From Clostridiales bacterium (GTDB lineage: Bacteria > Bacillota > Clostridia > Saccharofermentanales > Saccharofermentanaceae), in contig JAFZZM010000063.1 in the NCBI GenBank assembly GCA_017615755.1, forward strand, positions 186,001-250,000: a stretch of 64,000 nucleotides of DNA. Reading direction: 5' to 3'. The position numbers and the translations under genes are program-made. Each line of letters opens with the position of its first letter. Position 1 is the first letter of the stretch. Below the pieces are notes generated by a model. That model searched no databases. It saw only the letters and a program-made list of their open reading frames with translations, and had not been told where the DNA came from. This document shows positions 53,555-62,051 of this stretch, piece by piece.

Positions 53555-54458
53555 TCTCTTGTCCTCCTGTCAGTTGGAAGTAGTAATCTTCCAGAGCCTC
53601 ACTCTTTACCGAAATCTCATTTGTCTGAATATTCTCTTTTGCCAGTGCAACCGTAATTGCGCCACTCTCGTCCAATCTTTCGTAAATGCTGATGGCACCG
53701 TCCTTGACTTCGATCTTGGAGAAGCCCATGGAGTTCAGGATATCCATTGTCTTCTCGATATCGCTTGTCTTGAGTTCCAGACGCTCGCTGCACTTGCTGA
53801 ACAATTCTTCTTTGCTCTCTTCTTCCAGAAGCTTGCCTTCGTGGATGATACCGTAGCGTGTTGCTACCTTGCTGAGCTCATCCAGAATGTGGCTGGAGAT
53901 GAGGATCGTGATATGTCTGTCATGGCAAAGATGTGTAAGGATACCTCTCATTTCCGCGATACCCTGTGGATCCAGGCCGTTGATTGGCTCATCGAGAATC
54001 AGGAGTTCCGGCTGATTGACCAGCGCCATCGCGATACCCAGTCTTTGCTTCATGCCTAGTGAGAACTGCTTTGCCTTTTTCTTTCCTGTGTTGGCAAGGC
54101 CGACTTCTTCAAGAAGTCCTTCCAGGAATTTATCATCCTTGATTCCCAGAGCGAGTGCTTTTGTCTTGAGGTTCTGCATTGCTGTCATATTCGGATACAG
54201 GCCCGGGTTTTCGATCAGGATGCCGACCTTCGACATCATCTGTTCTGTGTTTTCCCCTTTGCTGCCGCGGATCTCGAAGGAACCGGATGTCGGGTGGGAA
54301 AGTCCACCGATCATTTTCATTAATGTTGTCTTACCAGCACCGTTTCTACCAATCAATCCGTAGATGTCGCCACGCTGTACATGAATGGAAATTTCATTCG
54401 AAGCTTTATAGTGACCATACTTTTTTGTCAGTGCGTTTGTTGTCAAAATGTAATCCAT
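53547..54458 (-). CDS. BcrA-type ABC ATPase, second module
   Basis: The 303-residue ATPase has Walker A GRNGAGKTTLMKM, signature FSLGMKQRLGIAMAL and Walker B LILDEPINGLDPQGI, plus the C-terminal KSEALEDYYFQLTGG shared with the other copies. A GAGGGCG ribosome site precedes the ATG. A 240-base spacer with a hairpin (54580-54616) and a palindrome (54482-54504) lies upstream, so the module may have a promoter of its own. Substrate is probably a peptide antibiotic by family, not by direct evidence. Confidence 0.9.
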   Translation of the reverse strand: MDYILTTNALTKKYGHYKASNEISIHVQRGDIYGLIGRNGAGKTTLMKMIGGLSHPTSGSFEIRGSKGENTEQMMSKVGILIENPGLYPNMTAMQNLKTKALALGIKDDKFLEGLLEEVGLANTGKKKAKQFSLGMKQRLGIAMALVNQPELLILDEPINGLDPQGIAEMRGILTHLCHDRHITILISSHILDELSKVATRYGIIHEGKLLEEESKEELFSKCSERLELKTSDIEKTMDILNSMGFSKIEVKDGAISIYERLDESGAITVALAKENIQTNEISVKSEALEDYYFQLTGGQENA

Positions 54459-54481
54459 TTTTTCGCCCTCCTTTAGCTTAC

Positions 54482-54504
54482 GAATTCATTCTACCGATGA
54501 ATTC
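54482..54504. promoter_or_regulatory. inverted repeat upstream of ATPase 2
   Basis: GAATTCAT (54482-54489) and ATGAATTC (54497-54504) flank 7 bases. It lies about 24 bases before the ATG of the second-module ATPase. It may be a response-regulator site or a small stem. Confidence 0.4.
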
Positions 54505-54579
54505 CTAACCAATCGCCAAGGAGTAGTTTATTATTCCAAAAGAAATCTTAAAGAAAAAGTAAAGAGTGGTAAAATGCAG

Positions 54580-54616
54580 AAATGGCAGCCCTTTTCGGAT
54601 TTCAGGGCTGCCATTT
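54580..54616 (-). terminator. terminator-like hairpin after the first-module permease
   Basis: AAATGGCAGCCC pairs with GGGCTGCCATTT. On the minus strand CTGCATTTTACC follows, so a T-tail is weak. Confidence 0.6.
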
Positions 54617-54697
54617 TCAAACTGTTTGATTGAGTTTTTCCATGATTTTGTCTCTTCCGGTTTATAAAGTTAAGGAAGAAACCATGTATATATATAC

Positions 54698-55552
54698 TTA
54701 TCTAACATCTCTCTTTCTTACGAAAAGAATGACCAGACCGAGGCCCAGCGCAATATAGGCCAGGAAGACCAGGATCGTTCTGACTGTATCCCCTGCTCCC
54801 ATTTCTGCAGAGTAGGAAAGGTAAACACTATCCAGGCAGTAATCGGAAATCTTGAAGTACGACTTCTCTCCCACACCGACTGCATTCATCACCATATCCT
54901 GCAGGTTTGCTCCGGCAAGCTTAGCAATCAGAAGGTCCAGGAGTTTCTCAATCGTCTGGAGAAGTCCGGATGCGATAATGATACCGATAACCATACCGCC
55001 GGCTGCACTCTTAAAGAGCGAAGTGATCAGGAATACGATCGTTAAGAAGGCGACAAGACCCAGCCAGGTAACCATTGCAACGCGCAGATAGTCACCGATC
55101 TGCTCAAATCTGAACTTATCGAGAATGATCGCACTGATCGCGATGGACAGGAAAGAATATGCCCAGAAGACACCGGAGACCCAGGTCATCAGGGATGTCC
55201 ACTTAGCCACGACAAACTTCCACTTTTCTTCAAAGAGGTTATATGTATTCTTAATGAATCCCTTGGAATAATCGGAATGAACAAAGATAACCGTAAAGAT
55301 CGTGATCAGGATGTTGAATGCATCACTGGTGTTGATAAAGAAATTGTGGATTTCGGCAGCATAGACATACTCGTTCGTAAAATTCGTCGTTGCAGAAATA
55401 CCACCGCCGAGCATGAGCTCAAGGGCATTACCGAAAACGAAGGATGCCAGAGCTGAATTGATAAACAGGAATACTGCGAAAAGAATTCCTAAAACGAGTG
55501 TTGATGTAGCTCTGGATGCGCGATACATGTGCATCTTATATAGATTAAACAT
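54698..55552 (-). CDS. ABC transporter permease, first module
   Basis: The 284-residue protein starts MFNLYKMHMYRASRATSTLV and has six hydrophobic segments, with a larger first loop holding FGNALELMLGGGISATTNFT. It ends in RKRDVR. The start at 55552 follows AGGAGGT; 13 in-frame codons earlier lie in the end of ATPase 1 and are rejected. It overlaps ATPase 1 by 8 bases. The paralogy with the second-module permease is clear by start and end. Confidence 0.82.
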   Translation of the reverse strand: MFNLYKMHMYRASRATSTLVLGILFAVFLFINSALASFVFGNALELMLGGGISATTNFTNEYVYAAEIHNFFINTSDAFNILITIFTVIFVHSDYSKGFIKNTYNLFEEKWKFVVAKWTSLMTWVSGVFWAYSFLSIAISAIILDKFRFEQIGDYLRVAMVTWLGLVAFLTIVFLITSLFKSAAGGMVIGIIIASGLLQTIEKLLDLLIAKLAGANLQDMVMNAVGVGEKSYFKISDYCLDSVYLSYSAEMGAGDTVRTILVFLAYIALGLGLVILFVRKRDVR

Positions 55553-56456
55553 TCTTCTCACCTCCTGTAAGCTGGAAATAGTACTCTTCAAGAGACTGGC
55601 CTTCTTTTCTCATTTCCAGAGTCTGTACATCGGCCTTGGCCAGTGCCATGGAGATCTCACCCATCTCATCGACCTTCTGCCGGATCTCGAAATGGTCTCC
55701 CGTATAGGTATAGTCCGTAATGCCGATAGAAGCGAGCACGGCCTTTGTCTTTTCCGCATCGTTGGTACGGAAGAAAGCATAGGCTTTACAACGGCTCGCA
55801 AGGTCAGCATTCGTTGCTTCATCCACGAGTTTTCCCTGATGGATGATGCCGTAGCGGTCTGCGATCTTGGCCAGCTCATCGAGGATGTGACTGGAGATGA
55901 TGATCGTGATCTTTCTTTCTGTGCACAAGCGCTTGATCAGGGTACGGATCTCCGCAATACCCTGCGGGTCCAGACCATTGATCGGCTCATCGAGAAGCAG
56001 AAGGTCCGGGGAATTGACCATCGCCAGCGCGATGCCCAGACGCTGCTTCATACCAAGCGAGAAATTCTTTACGCTCTTCTTTCCGACATTAGCCAGACCG
56101 ACAAGAGCCAGAAGCTGGTTGAGATAATTCTCATCCTGAACACCGAAAGCAAGTGCTTTTGCCTTCAGATTCTGGAAAGCGGTAAGATTCTGGTAGATAC
56201 CGGGATCTTCGATCAGAACGCCGACCTTCGGCATCATGGCTTGCTTGCCCTCGCCCTGTGCACCGGTAATGGTGAAAGAACCCGATGTCGGGAAAGAAAG
56301 TGTTGCCAGCATTTTCAGAAGTGTGGTCTTACCTGCGCCGTTACGTCCGATGAGACCGTAGACCTCACCACGGACGACATGGATCGACACTTCGTCAACA
56401 GCGGTAACGTGCTTGAACTTTTTCGTGATCTTATCTGTTGTCAGAATATAATCCAT
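55545..56456 (-). CDS. BcrA-type ABC ATPase, first module
   Basis: The 303-residue ATPase has Walker A GRNGAGKTTLLKM, signature FSLGMKQRLGIALA and Walker B LLLLDEPINGLDPQGI. It ends SLEEYYFQLTGGEKNV, like the ATPase of module 2. It starts 15 bases after the response-regulator stop, so regulator and first module form one operon. It lacks a fused membrane part, as usual in BcrA/LanF. Confidence 0.9.
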   Translation of the reverse strand: MDYILTTDKITKKFKHVTAVDEVSIHVVRGEVYGLIGRNGAGKTTLLKMLATLSFPTSGSFTITGAQGEGKQAMMPKVGVLIEDPGIYQNLTAFQNLKAKALAFGVQDENYLNQLLALVGLANVGKKSVKNFSLGMKQRLGIALAMVNSPDLLLLDEPINGLDPQGIAEIRTLIKRLCTERKITIIISSHILDELAKIADRYGIIHQGKLVDEATNADLASRCKAYAFFRTNDAEKTKAVLASIGITDYTYTGDHFEIRQKVDEMGEISMALAKADVQTLEMRKEGQSLEEYYFQLTGGEKNV

Positions 56457-56471
56457 AGTTCCTCCTGCTCC

Positions 56472-57152
56472 TTATTTTGCCAATTTATATCCGATACCCC
56501 AAACCGTTTCGATAAACTCGGTATCCGTGAACTCTTTTAATTTCTTTCTTATATTACTGATGTGTACGTTGATCGTCTTATCTTCTCCGATATAGATCTC
56601 GTTCCATGCGCAATCGTAAATGTCCTGCTTGGTAAATACGCGCTTCGGGTGTGCGACAAGAAGCTCGAGGATCTGGAACTCACGCTTGGTCAGCTGCACT
56701 TCGTTGTTGTTGACCATAACGGTGAAGGACTCCTCATCGAGAGTAAGCTCCTTATATTCCAGTTTCGTACCGGAAGTCTCTCCGCTCTTCTGGGAAGAAC
56801 GACGGATCTGTACGGCAACGCGTGCCAGAAGTTCCGGGATCTCGAACGGCTTCGTGATATAGTCTTCCGCACCGGACGTGAGCATCTCGACCTTGGTATC
56901 CATCTCATCCTTGGCGGAAACAACGATGACAGGTGTATCCTTGATTGCCTTCAGTTTCGGGAAAAGCTCATCACCGCAAAGTCCCGGGAGCATCATATCC
57001 ATCAGGACCAGGTCAAAGTTATCTTTCTCGAAATAGAGAAGCGCTTCCGTTCCGGAAAAGGCCTGCTGGCATTCATAGCCGGCTTTCTTCAGTGCATCGG
57101 CGATCAGATGATTGATCTCCGTGTTGTCTTCAACGATAAGTATTTTCTTCAT
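56472..57152 (-). CDS. OmpR/PhoB-type response regulator of the ABC array
   Basis: The 226-residue regulator has a receiver domain with acidic pocket VEDN (8-11), phospho-acceptor Asp52 in LVLMDMMLPG, and the conserved Lys in VVSAKDEMD, then a C-terminal winged helix with HISNIRKKL and VWGIGYKLAK ending. It starts the array, 8 kb from the kinase at the other end, with only transporter genes between. An extended -10 promoter at 57187-57195 lies in front. The predicted targets are the transporter operons, by analogy to LanR/BceR. Confidence 0.92.
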   Translation of the reverse strand: MKKILIVEDNTEINHLIADALKKAGYECQQAFSGTEALLYFEKDNFDLVLMDMMLPGLCGDELFPKLKAIKDTPVIVVSAKDEMDTKVEMLTSGAEDYITKPFEIPELLARVAVQIRRSSQKSGETSGTKLEYKELTLDEESFTVMVNNNEVQLTKREFQILELLVAHPKRVFTKQDIYDCAWNEIYIGEDKTINVHISNIRKKLKEFTDTEFIETVWGIGYKLAK

Positions 57153-57186
57153 AACAATGCCCTCTTCTTCCTAATCACTCCAGACT

Positions 57187-57195
57187 ATCATACCA
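57187..57195 (-). promoter_or_regulatory. extended -10 promoter of the regulator-ABC operon
   Basis: Minus-strand TGGTATGAT, with TATGAT at 57192-57187, about 35 bases before the response-regulator ATG. No good -35 box is seen, as in activated promoters. Confidence 0.5.
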
Positions 57196-57251
57196 CATTT
57201 CCCTTTTACCTCTATTATTTTTCTAACATTACTATCAAAAAACGGCGATAA

Positions 57252-57290
57252 AAATGCAAAAAAATCCCGGCATCTGGAAACTCGGCCGGG
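57252..57290 (-). terminator. terminator after the lipoprotein gene
   Basis: CCCGGC pairs with GCCGGG (57266-57290) and is followed by ATTTTTTTGCATTTTT on the minus strand. It separates the lipoprotein from the array promoter. Confidence 0.85.
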
Positions 57291-57335
57291 AAATGATCAA
57301 ATGTCTGGAAACTGTACTTTCGTAACAGTGTTAAA

Positions 57336-58706
57336 TCATGTACGGCGCCAAGCGAGAATGATCTCTGAAATCGGTTTGCCGCCTTCTTGTGTTTTCTGTT
57401 GATCATCTGCTCCTTCCGTTTCGGAGTCTTCCGGTTCGTCAAAATAGAACTTCATCTCATAGCGCTCGTTATCCAAAGTCATCTGCAGATCATAATCCGT
57501 TTTCTCTGCAAACGGATAGCGCTCCAGGATATCCCAGGTAGTACTGCTGCTCGAGATGGATGTGCCGATGGTCACCTTAGCCGTATCCCAGATACGAAAA
57601 TGAACAAAGTTGCCTTCCCAGTCTGATTCATCGTTATAGATTCCGTAGATCGTGATCGCGAAGCCCTTGTAGCGGACAAGGATGTTTCTGTACGAGACAT
57701 CTTCACCGGCCCAGCGCTGTTCCGTCTTGATCACCGGACCACAGGAAACGGATACCGGAGCACCAAGGAAAGTCTGGATCTGGGCAGAAGTCGCATTTTC
57801 ACCGATACGGATAGCACGATGGCCGTTATAGTAGAGATAAAGGTCCGCACTCTTAAGATCACTCGTGATCGAATCATCCACGACGATCTTGTCCGAGGAA
57901 TCATAGGAGAACTCAACAAATCTCGAGCTTGTCTTCAGGTGCGTATTATCGAAGACCTCGGGCTGCAGGAACAGAAGGTTCGCCGCATCGATCGAGCAAA
58001 GCTCGTATCCCGCAAAGTCTGTCTTCACATTTCCGGAATAGAACTGGATCATCTCCCTGGCCTTCGAGGTCAGGACGGATGTAGACTTCAGGATCGATTC
58101 ATCAATGCCGGTACTCGGGAGAAGTGATACCACATCACCGAGATTCCCGCTCTGGTAAGCTTCGAAATAGTGCACGGAATAGGCGTAGATGTCCATGCAT
58201 CTTCTCGCCCACTGACGGCTCAGAAAAACACTGCCGTCATCCTTCTGCTGGATGTAGAAATAGATCGGTGTGGAAGAAAGCCGCTCGCTGTTCGTCTCCA
58301 CGCGTACAGGTACACAGGATTCGAATATCGATGCATACGTTGGAGATCCGCACTCAAGGAGCTTGGCGATCAATTCTTTACGTTCTTTACCGGAAACAAG
58401 ATCGAAACTCTCGATCGTCGAATCGGCCGGCAGCATCTTGATCAGGATCGATATGTACTCGTAGAACTCCGAATAACTCATACCGTCCTTCTGCTCCTCC
58501 GGGATCTGGTAAAAATCTGATTCGGCATTTTCAAGGTCGAGCATGGAATCCACGATAAGACGGGCCATCTCCGGCGCACTGATCTCTTTCGTGGAGAAAA
58601 CTTTCGAACGACAGGAGGCAGCTAGCGGAAGCACAAAGACTACGAGCAAAAGCAAGGCAACTTTGCTTCGCAGAGAAGCTTTACGTTGTTTGTCCGCCTT
58701 CGTCAT
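57336..58706 (-). CDS. predicted lipoprotein, unknown function
   Basis: The 456-residue product starts with a basic N-terminus and a hydrophobic helix ending in PLAASC, a plausible though not ideal lipobox (Cys at about residue 32). No known domain is apparent in the rest; it has a soluble, mixed alpha/beta composition with many Ser and Asp and an acidic C-terminal stretch (FDEPEDSETEGADDQQK). The start at 58706 (MTKADKQRK) is chosen for the signal; its ribosome site is weak. It lies 64 bases after rlmB. Confidence 0.65.
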   Translation of the reverse strand: MTKADKQRKASLRSKVALLLLVVFVLPLAASCRSKVFSTKEISAPEMARLIVDSMLDLENAESDFYQIPEEQKDGMSYSEFYEYISILIKMLPADSTIESFDLVSGKERKELIAKLLECGSPTYASIFESCVPVRVETNSERLSSTPIYFYIQQKDDGSVFLSRQWARRCMDIYAYSVHYFEAYQSGNLGDVVSLLPSTGIDESILKSTSVLTSKAREMIQFYSGNVKTDFAGYELCSIDAANLLFLQPEVFDNTHLKTSSRFVEFSYDSSDKIVVDDSITSDLKSADLYLYYNGHRAIRIGENATSAQIQTFLGAPVSVSCGPVIKTEQRWAGEDVSYRNILVRYKGFAITIYGIYNDESDWEGNFVHFRIWDTAKVTIGTSISSSSTTWDILERYPFAEKTDYDLQMTLDNERYEMKFYFDEPEDSETEGADDQQKTQEGGKPISEIILAWRRT

Positions 58707-58770
58707 ACTCTGTCTGCCCCGTCCTTTCTCCTTGAAGATATCTCGCGGCTGCTGCCTTTCGACAGTCCTA

Positions 58771-59664
58771 TTATACCGCGTTTTTCCCACGGCGTTGCTT
58801 CACCGCTTCAAAAACAACGATTCCGGCAGCAACGGCTGCATTGAGGCTGTTGACCGAACCTGCCATCGGAATGGAAAGCAGGTAGTCGCACTTGTCCTTG
58901 ATGTTCTTGCTCATGCCTTCGCCTTCACTGCCGATGACAATGACCATCGGACCGCTCCAGACATCGTCGCTGTACTGGTTGGTGCCCTCGGCATCAGTGC
59001 CGGCGACCCAGAAACCTTTATCCTTCAGTTCCAGAAGCGTTCTGGAAAGATTATTGACTCTCGCAACAGGAACATACTCGATCGCGCCGGCGGATGCTTT
59101 TGCCACCATGGAATCCAGACCGATGGAACGGTGCTGCGGAATGATCACGCCGTGCACGCCTGCCGCATCGGCAATTCTCAGGATCGATCCGAGATTATAT
59201 GCATCTTTCAGCTCATCCAGTGCAAGGAGAAGCGGGGCTTCGCCCTTCTCTTCCGCTTTTTTCAGGATCTCATCGATGTCCACATACTCATGGCTGGCCA
59301 CCTGTGCGATGACGCCCTGGTGGTTTCTCGTCTGGGACATGCTGTCCAGATTCTGCCGCGGGACTTCCATGATCGGCACTTTCTTTTCTTTTGCCATGTT
59401 AATGATACGGGCCAGTACCGGATCCGGTCTTGCGCCGTCCTGAAGTTTCAGAACATACAGTTTATTGATCTCGCGTCCACTGCGGATCGCCTCCAAAACC
59501 GGGTTTCTTCCCTCAATACGGTCATCGGTCGGTGTGTTTTCTGTATTCTCCGCATCCTGTGAAAGCGCAGGAATATTTACTCTGAATCCCTTTGCCTCTC
59601 TCGGGCGTCCGATATCATGTCCGTTTCTTCTGGGTGAACGATTTCCGAAATTGCCAGATCGCAT
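58771..59664 (-). CDS. rlmB: 23S rRNA 2'-O-ribose methyltransferase (RlmB/TrmH family)
   Basis: The enzyme methylates G2251 of 23S rRNA with SAM, in E. coli. The 297-residue product has an N-terminal extension, then GRNPVLEAIRSGREI, the SPOUT-fold motifs LDELKDAYNLGSILRIADAA, VIGSEGEGMSKNI and IPMAGSVNSLNAAVAA, in order. The knot motif is intact. It lies after mrnC with 15 bases between, in the classical cysS-mrnC-rlmB order. Confidence 0.92.
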   Translation of the reverse strand: MRSGNFGNRSPRRNGHDIGRPREAKGFRVNIPALSQDAENTENTPTDDRIEGRNPVLEAIRSGREINKLYVLKLQDGARPDPVLARIINMAKEKKVPIMEVPRQNLDSMSQTRNHQGVIAQVASHEYVDIDEILKKAEEKGEAPLLLALDELKDAYNLGSILRIADAAGVHGVIIPQHRSIGLDSMVAKASAGAIEYVPVARVNNLSRTLLELKDKGFWVAGTDAEGTNQYSDDVWSGPMVIVIGSEGEGMSKNIKDKCDYLLSIPMAGSVNSLNAAVAAGIVVFEAVKQRRGKNAV

Positions 59665-59679
59665 AATGTTCTCCTTACC

Positions 59680-60096
59680 TTACTTGCTCTCTTGGATCTC
59701 CTGCTCGCAGATCGAAATGATCCGGTTGAGAAGCACATCCAGCCGTTCTTCTTTGTTTGTCAGATACAGATAACCGATGAGGCACTCCAGGCCTGTCGCA
59801 TACTTATAGTCTGCCGGGCTTGCGTTCTTCGCCATACTGCCCTGGTGTCCGTTCTTGCCTCTCCGGAAGATATTCTGTTCTTCTTCTGTCAGCTCATCCA
59901 TGAGCACGCGGACTGCATTGGCCTGTGCCGGTGCGCTGACGTACCGGACAGACTTCTTATGCAGTACACCCGATTGTCCACCGAAGCGGGCCACGATATG
60001 CATGCGGACGTGCAATTCATAGACTGCATCGCCTACGTATGCCAGCACCGAAGTCGGCACCTCGCGGATATCCTCGGGCGGGATCGGGATCATCAT
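59680..60096 (-). CDS. mrnC: Mini-ribonuclease III
   Basis: Mini-III is a double-strand RNase without the dsRBD that matures 23S rRNA. The 138-residue product has LAYVGDAVYELHVR with the catalytic acidic Asp, QANAVRVLM, RRGKNGHQGSMAKNAS and the conserved KYATGLECLIGYLYL with the second acidic residue. It overlaps cysS by 4 bases. The length is normal. Confidence 0.93.
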   Translation of the reverse strand: MMIPIPPEDIREVPTSVLAYVGDAVYELHVRMHIVARFGGQSGVLHKKSVRYVSAPAQANAVRVLMDELTEEEQNIFRRGKNGHQGSMAKNASPADYKYATGLECLIGYLYLTNKEERLDVLLNRIISICEQEIQESK

Positions 60097-61520
60097 TTCT
60101 TTGTCACCTGCGGACCTTGTGGTGTGTCCTTGATCTGGTATCCCATCTCGGAAACCTGATCACGGAGGGCATCGGCCTTCGCAAAGTCCTTATTCTTCTT
60201 CGCTTCTACACGCTGGTTCACAAGATCCATGACCTCAGCCGGAATGCCGCTGTCCTTGTTGAGGATCTCACGGATCTCCAAGCCCAGGACGCCCATCAGT
60301 TCGCAGATCATATCCGCAGCGGACTTGATCGCTGCTGCGGAAACATCCTTCGCGGTCAGGTGTGTATTCAGGACACGTACCAGTTCATAGATCGAAGTGA
60401 TCGCATCAGCTGTATTCATATCGTCGTCCATTCTTGCGATGAACGTCTCTTTTGCTTCGGAAACCGCATCGGCCAGTTCTCGCTCAGCATCCGCATTTGC
60501 GGAAAGACCTGCCTCAGCCTCGTGGCTCAAGATAAAGTCAGAGGTTTCAACCGCTGTTGCAATACGGTCCAGACCATTCTGTGCGGACTTCAGAAGCTCG
60601 TCAGAGAAATTGATCGGCATTCTGTAGTGACCGGACAGGATGAAGAAACGGATGACCTCATACGGGAACTTCTCAACGATATCACGTACCGTGAAGAAGT
60701 TACCGAGAGACTTACTCATCTTCTCGTTATCAACGTTGACGAATGCATTGTGCATCCAGTAGTGTGCAAACGGGCAGCCGTTCGCCGCTTCACTCTGCGC
60801 AATCTCGTTCTCATGGTGCGGGAAGATCAGGTCCTGTCCGCCGCCATGGATATCGATGGTCTTACCGAGATACTTTCTATTCATTGCCGAGCACTCAATG
60901 TGCCAGCCCGGACGACCCTCGCCCCACGGAGAATCCCAGAAAGGCTCGCCCTCCTTCTTGAACTTCCAGATCGCAAAGTCAGCAGGATTTCTCTTGCCTT
61001 CGTAGGAAGCACCACGCTCGCCGGCACCGGCTACGAGGTCCTCGAGGTTATAGTGGGAAAGCTTGCCGTACTCTTTGAACTTCGGAACTTCGAAGTACAC
61101 GCCGTCGCCCTCGATGATGTAGGCATAGCCCTTTTCCATCAGGTCGGAAATGAGGGCAATGATCTCATCCATCGTCTCGGTCGCTCTCGGCTGGTATGTC
61201 GGGCGCTTGATGCCCAGTGCATCGGCGTCCTTGTAGTATTCTGCGATATAGCGGTCTGCGATATCCTTTACCGTGGTGCCCTCTTCGTTGGCACGCTTGA
61301 TCATCTTATCGTCGATGTCGGTAAAGTTCTGGCAGAAGGTTACGTCGTAGCCTCTGTACTCGAGGTAACGGCGCAGTGTATCAAAAGTCACGAACGGACG
61401 GGCGTTACCGAGATGGAAAAAGTTATAGACCGTCGGGCCGCAGGCATAAAGCTTGACCTTGCCTTCTTCCATCGGTACGAATTCTTCTTTCATGCGGGTT
61501 AAAGTGTTAAAAATCTTCAT
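60093..61520 (-). CDS. cysS: cysteinyl-tRNA synthetase
   Basis: CysS charges tRNA-Cys. The 475-residue class I enzyme has the zinc-site and HIGH motif [19 protein letters not shown] (about 26-44), the [13 protein letters not shown] region, [11 protein letters not shown] and the KMSKSLGN motif. The ATG at 61520 has GGAGG upstream, which lies inside the end of the cysE remnant. It heads a coupled cysS-mrnC-rlmB operon. It is read from the structured leader and remnant upstream, if no other promoter exists. Confidence 0.96.
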   Translation of the reverse strand: MKIFNTLTRMKEEFVPMEEGKVKLYACGPTVYNFFHLGNARPFVTFDTLRRYLEYRGYDVTFCQNFTDIDDKMIKRANEEGTTVKDIADRYIAEYYKDADALGIKRPTYQPRATETMDEIIALISDLMEKGYAYIIEGDGVYFEVPKFKEYGKLSHYNLEDLVAGAGERGASYEGKRNPADFAIWKFKKEGEPFWDSPWGEGRPGWHIECSAMNRKYLGKTIDIHGGGQDLIFPHHENEIAQSEAANGCPFAHYWMHNAFVNVDNEKMSKSLGNFFTVRDIVEKFPYEVIRFFILSGHYRMPINFSDELLKSAQNGLDRIATAVETSDFILSHEAEAGLSANADAERELADAVSEAKETFIARMDDDMNTADAITSIYELVRVLNTHLTAKDVSAAAIKSAADMICELMGVLGLEIREILNKDSGIPAEVMDLVNQRVEAKKNKDFAKADALRDQVSEMGYQIKDTPQGPQVTKK

Positions 61521-61523
61521 TTT

Positions 61524-61800
61524 CTATTCCTCCAGTAATTTCATTTCTTCAAGGTTTCTCATCCGGTGGCAGAAAGACGCCGGATCTGTGCCGCAGCTTC
61601 TATTACAGCCCCGACACGCACATACAGACAGCACAACATCGCTCAGGAGCGGCTGCATTCGCACCGATTCTGAACAAGAACTGTCCGAACTTGTGATTCC
61701 TAAGAACATGAAAACCGGGGTTAAAAAGGACAGACAAAAGCGAGCCCATCAAGGCAGGCTCACGCTTGGCGACCAGTTTTGAATCTTTTTTCAGACCCAT
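61524..61800 (-). pseudogene. cysE: decayed serine O-acetyltransferase (cysE) remnant
   Basis: An ATG at 61800 opens 65 codons whose first part matches the N-terminus of CysE: KREPALMGSLLSVLFNPGFH and VLRNHKFGQFLFRIG parallel the DPAARS...YPGxH..xxHRxxxxLYxxG pattern. A stop follows at 61603. In another frame, to 61524, the sequence ends TDPASFCHRMRNLEEMKLLEE, like a CysE C-terminal helix. The hexapeptide-repeat core of about 150 residues is missing, so this looks like an internal deletion. The order cysE-cysS-mrnC-rlmB is the Firmicute norm, which supports the origin. Whether a short peptide is still made is unknown. Confidence 0.65.
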
Positions 61801-61820
61801 TCTTCTTCCCGTTCTTTTCT

Positions 61821-62001
61821 AAACAAATAAAAGCCCAAAACCGCTACCCACTTTTGACACCTAGCTACAGCCAGGTGGGTACCCTGCGGCAGTCTAAGAT
61901 CTTCCTAAAGGAAAATACTAGGCTTGATCGTCTCTGCTTCGACGCGGATTCCCGTTTATGTCATGAAGGTTCAAAAACATGAGCATCAGCTTTAGGTTGT
62001 C
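61821..62001 (-). ncRNA. structured leader RNA upstream of cysE remnant and cysS, unclassified
   Basis: From a strong promoter the RNA begins near 62000. The ends of its first 145 bases pair as GACAACCTAAAGCT (62001-61988) with AGCTAGGTGTC (61866-61856). Inside, CGGGAATCCGCG (61954-61943) can pair with CCGCAGGGTACCC (61889-61877), next to hairpins TCATG/CATGA, CGTC/GACG and TTTTCC/GGAAGA. The 3' strand of that helix is also the 5' strand of a terminator with GTGGGTAGCGG (61851-61841) and a U-run. It therefore has the build of a riboswitch or attenuator, but no known class fits. The structure is hand-derived. Confidence 0.5.
61837..61889 (-). terminator. leader terminator competing with leader helix
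   Basis: CCGC, AGGG bulge, TACCCAC pair with GTGGGTA and GCGG, followed by TTTT and then TTTTATTTG. It is the alternative to the aptamer-like helix of the leader RNA. Confidence 0.45.
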
Positions 62002-62004
62002 TTA

Positions 62005-62033
62005 ATTATAACAATATTAAACTCAGATGTGAA
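62005..62033 (-). promoter_or_regulatory. strong promoter of the leader RNA
   Basis: Minus-strand TTCACA (62033-62028), 17 bases, TATAAT (62010-62005). Confidence 0.7.
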
Positions 62034-62051
62034 GAAAAAGACTGTTACTAA

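Noticed and set aside
54459..54697. A small peptide gene (lantibiotic precursor) in the ABC array spacers
   Set aside because: No short open frame with a ribosome site and a leader-like pattern is visible in this spacer or in 52621-52762.
61856..61890. T-box-like AGGTGGGTACCCTGCGG on the plus strand
   Set aside because: It resembles the T-box consensus AGGGTGGTACCGCG only with insertions, there is no plus-strand gene downstream, and the promoter lies on the minus strand.
61821..62001. 6S RNA identity for the leader RNA
   Set aside because: The paired ends fit 6S, but the hand fold is branched rather than a long rod with a central bubble, and it leads into cys genes. I leave it unclassified.
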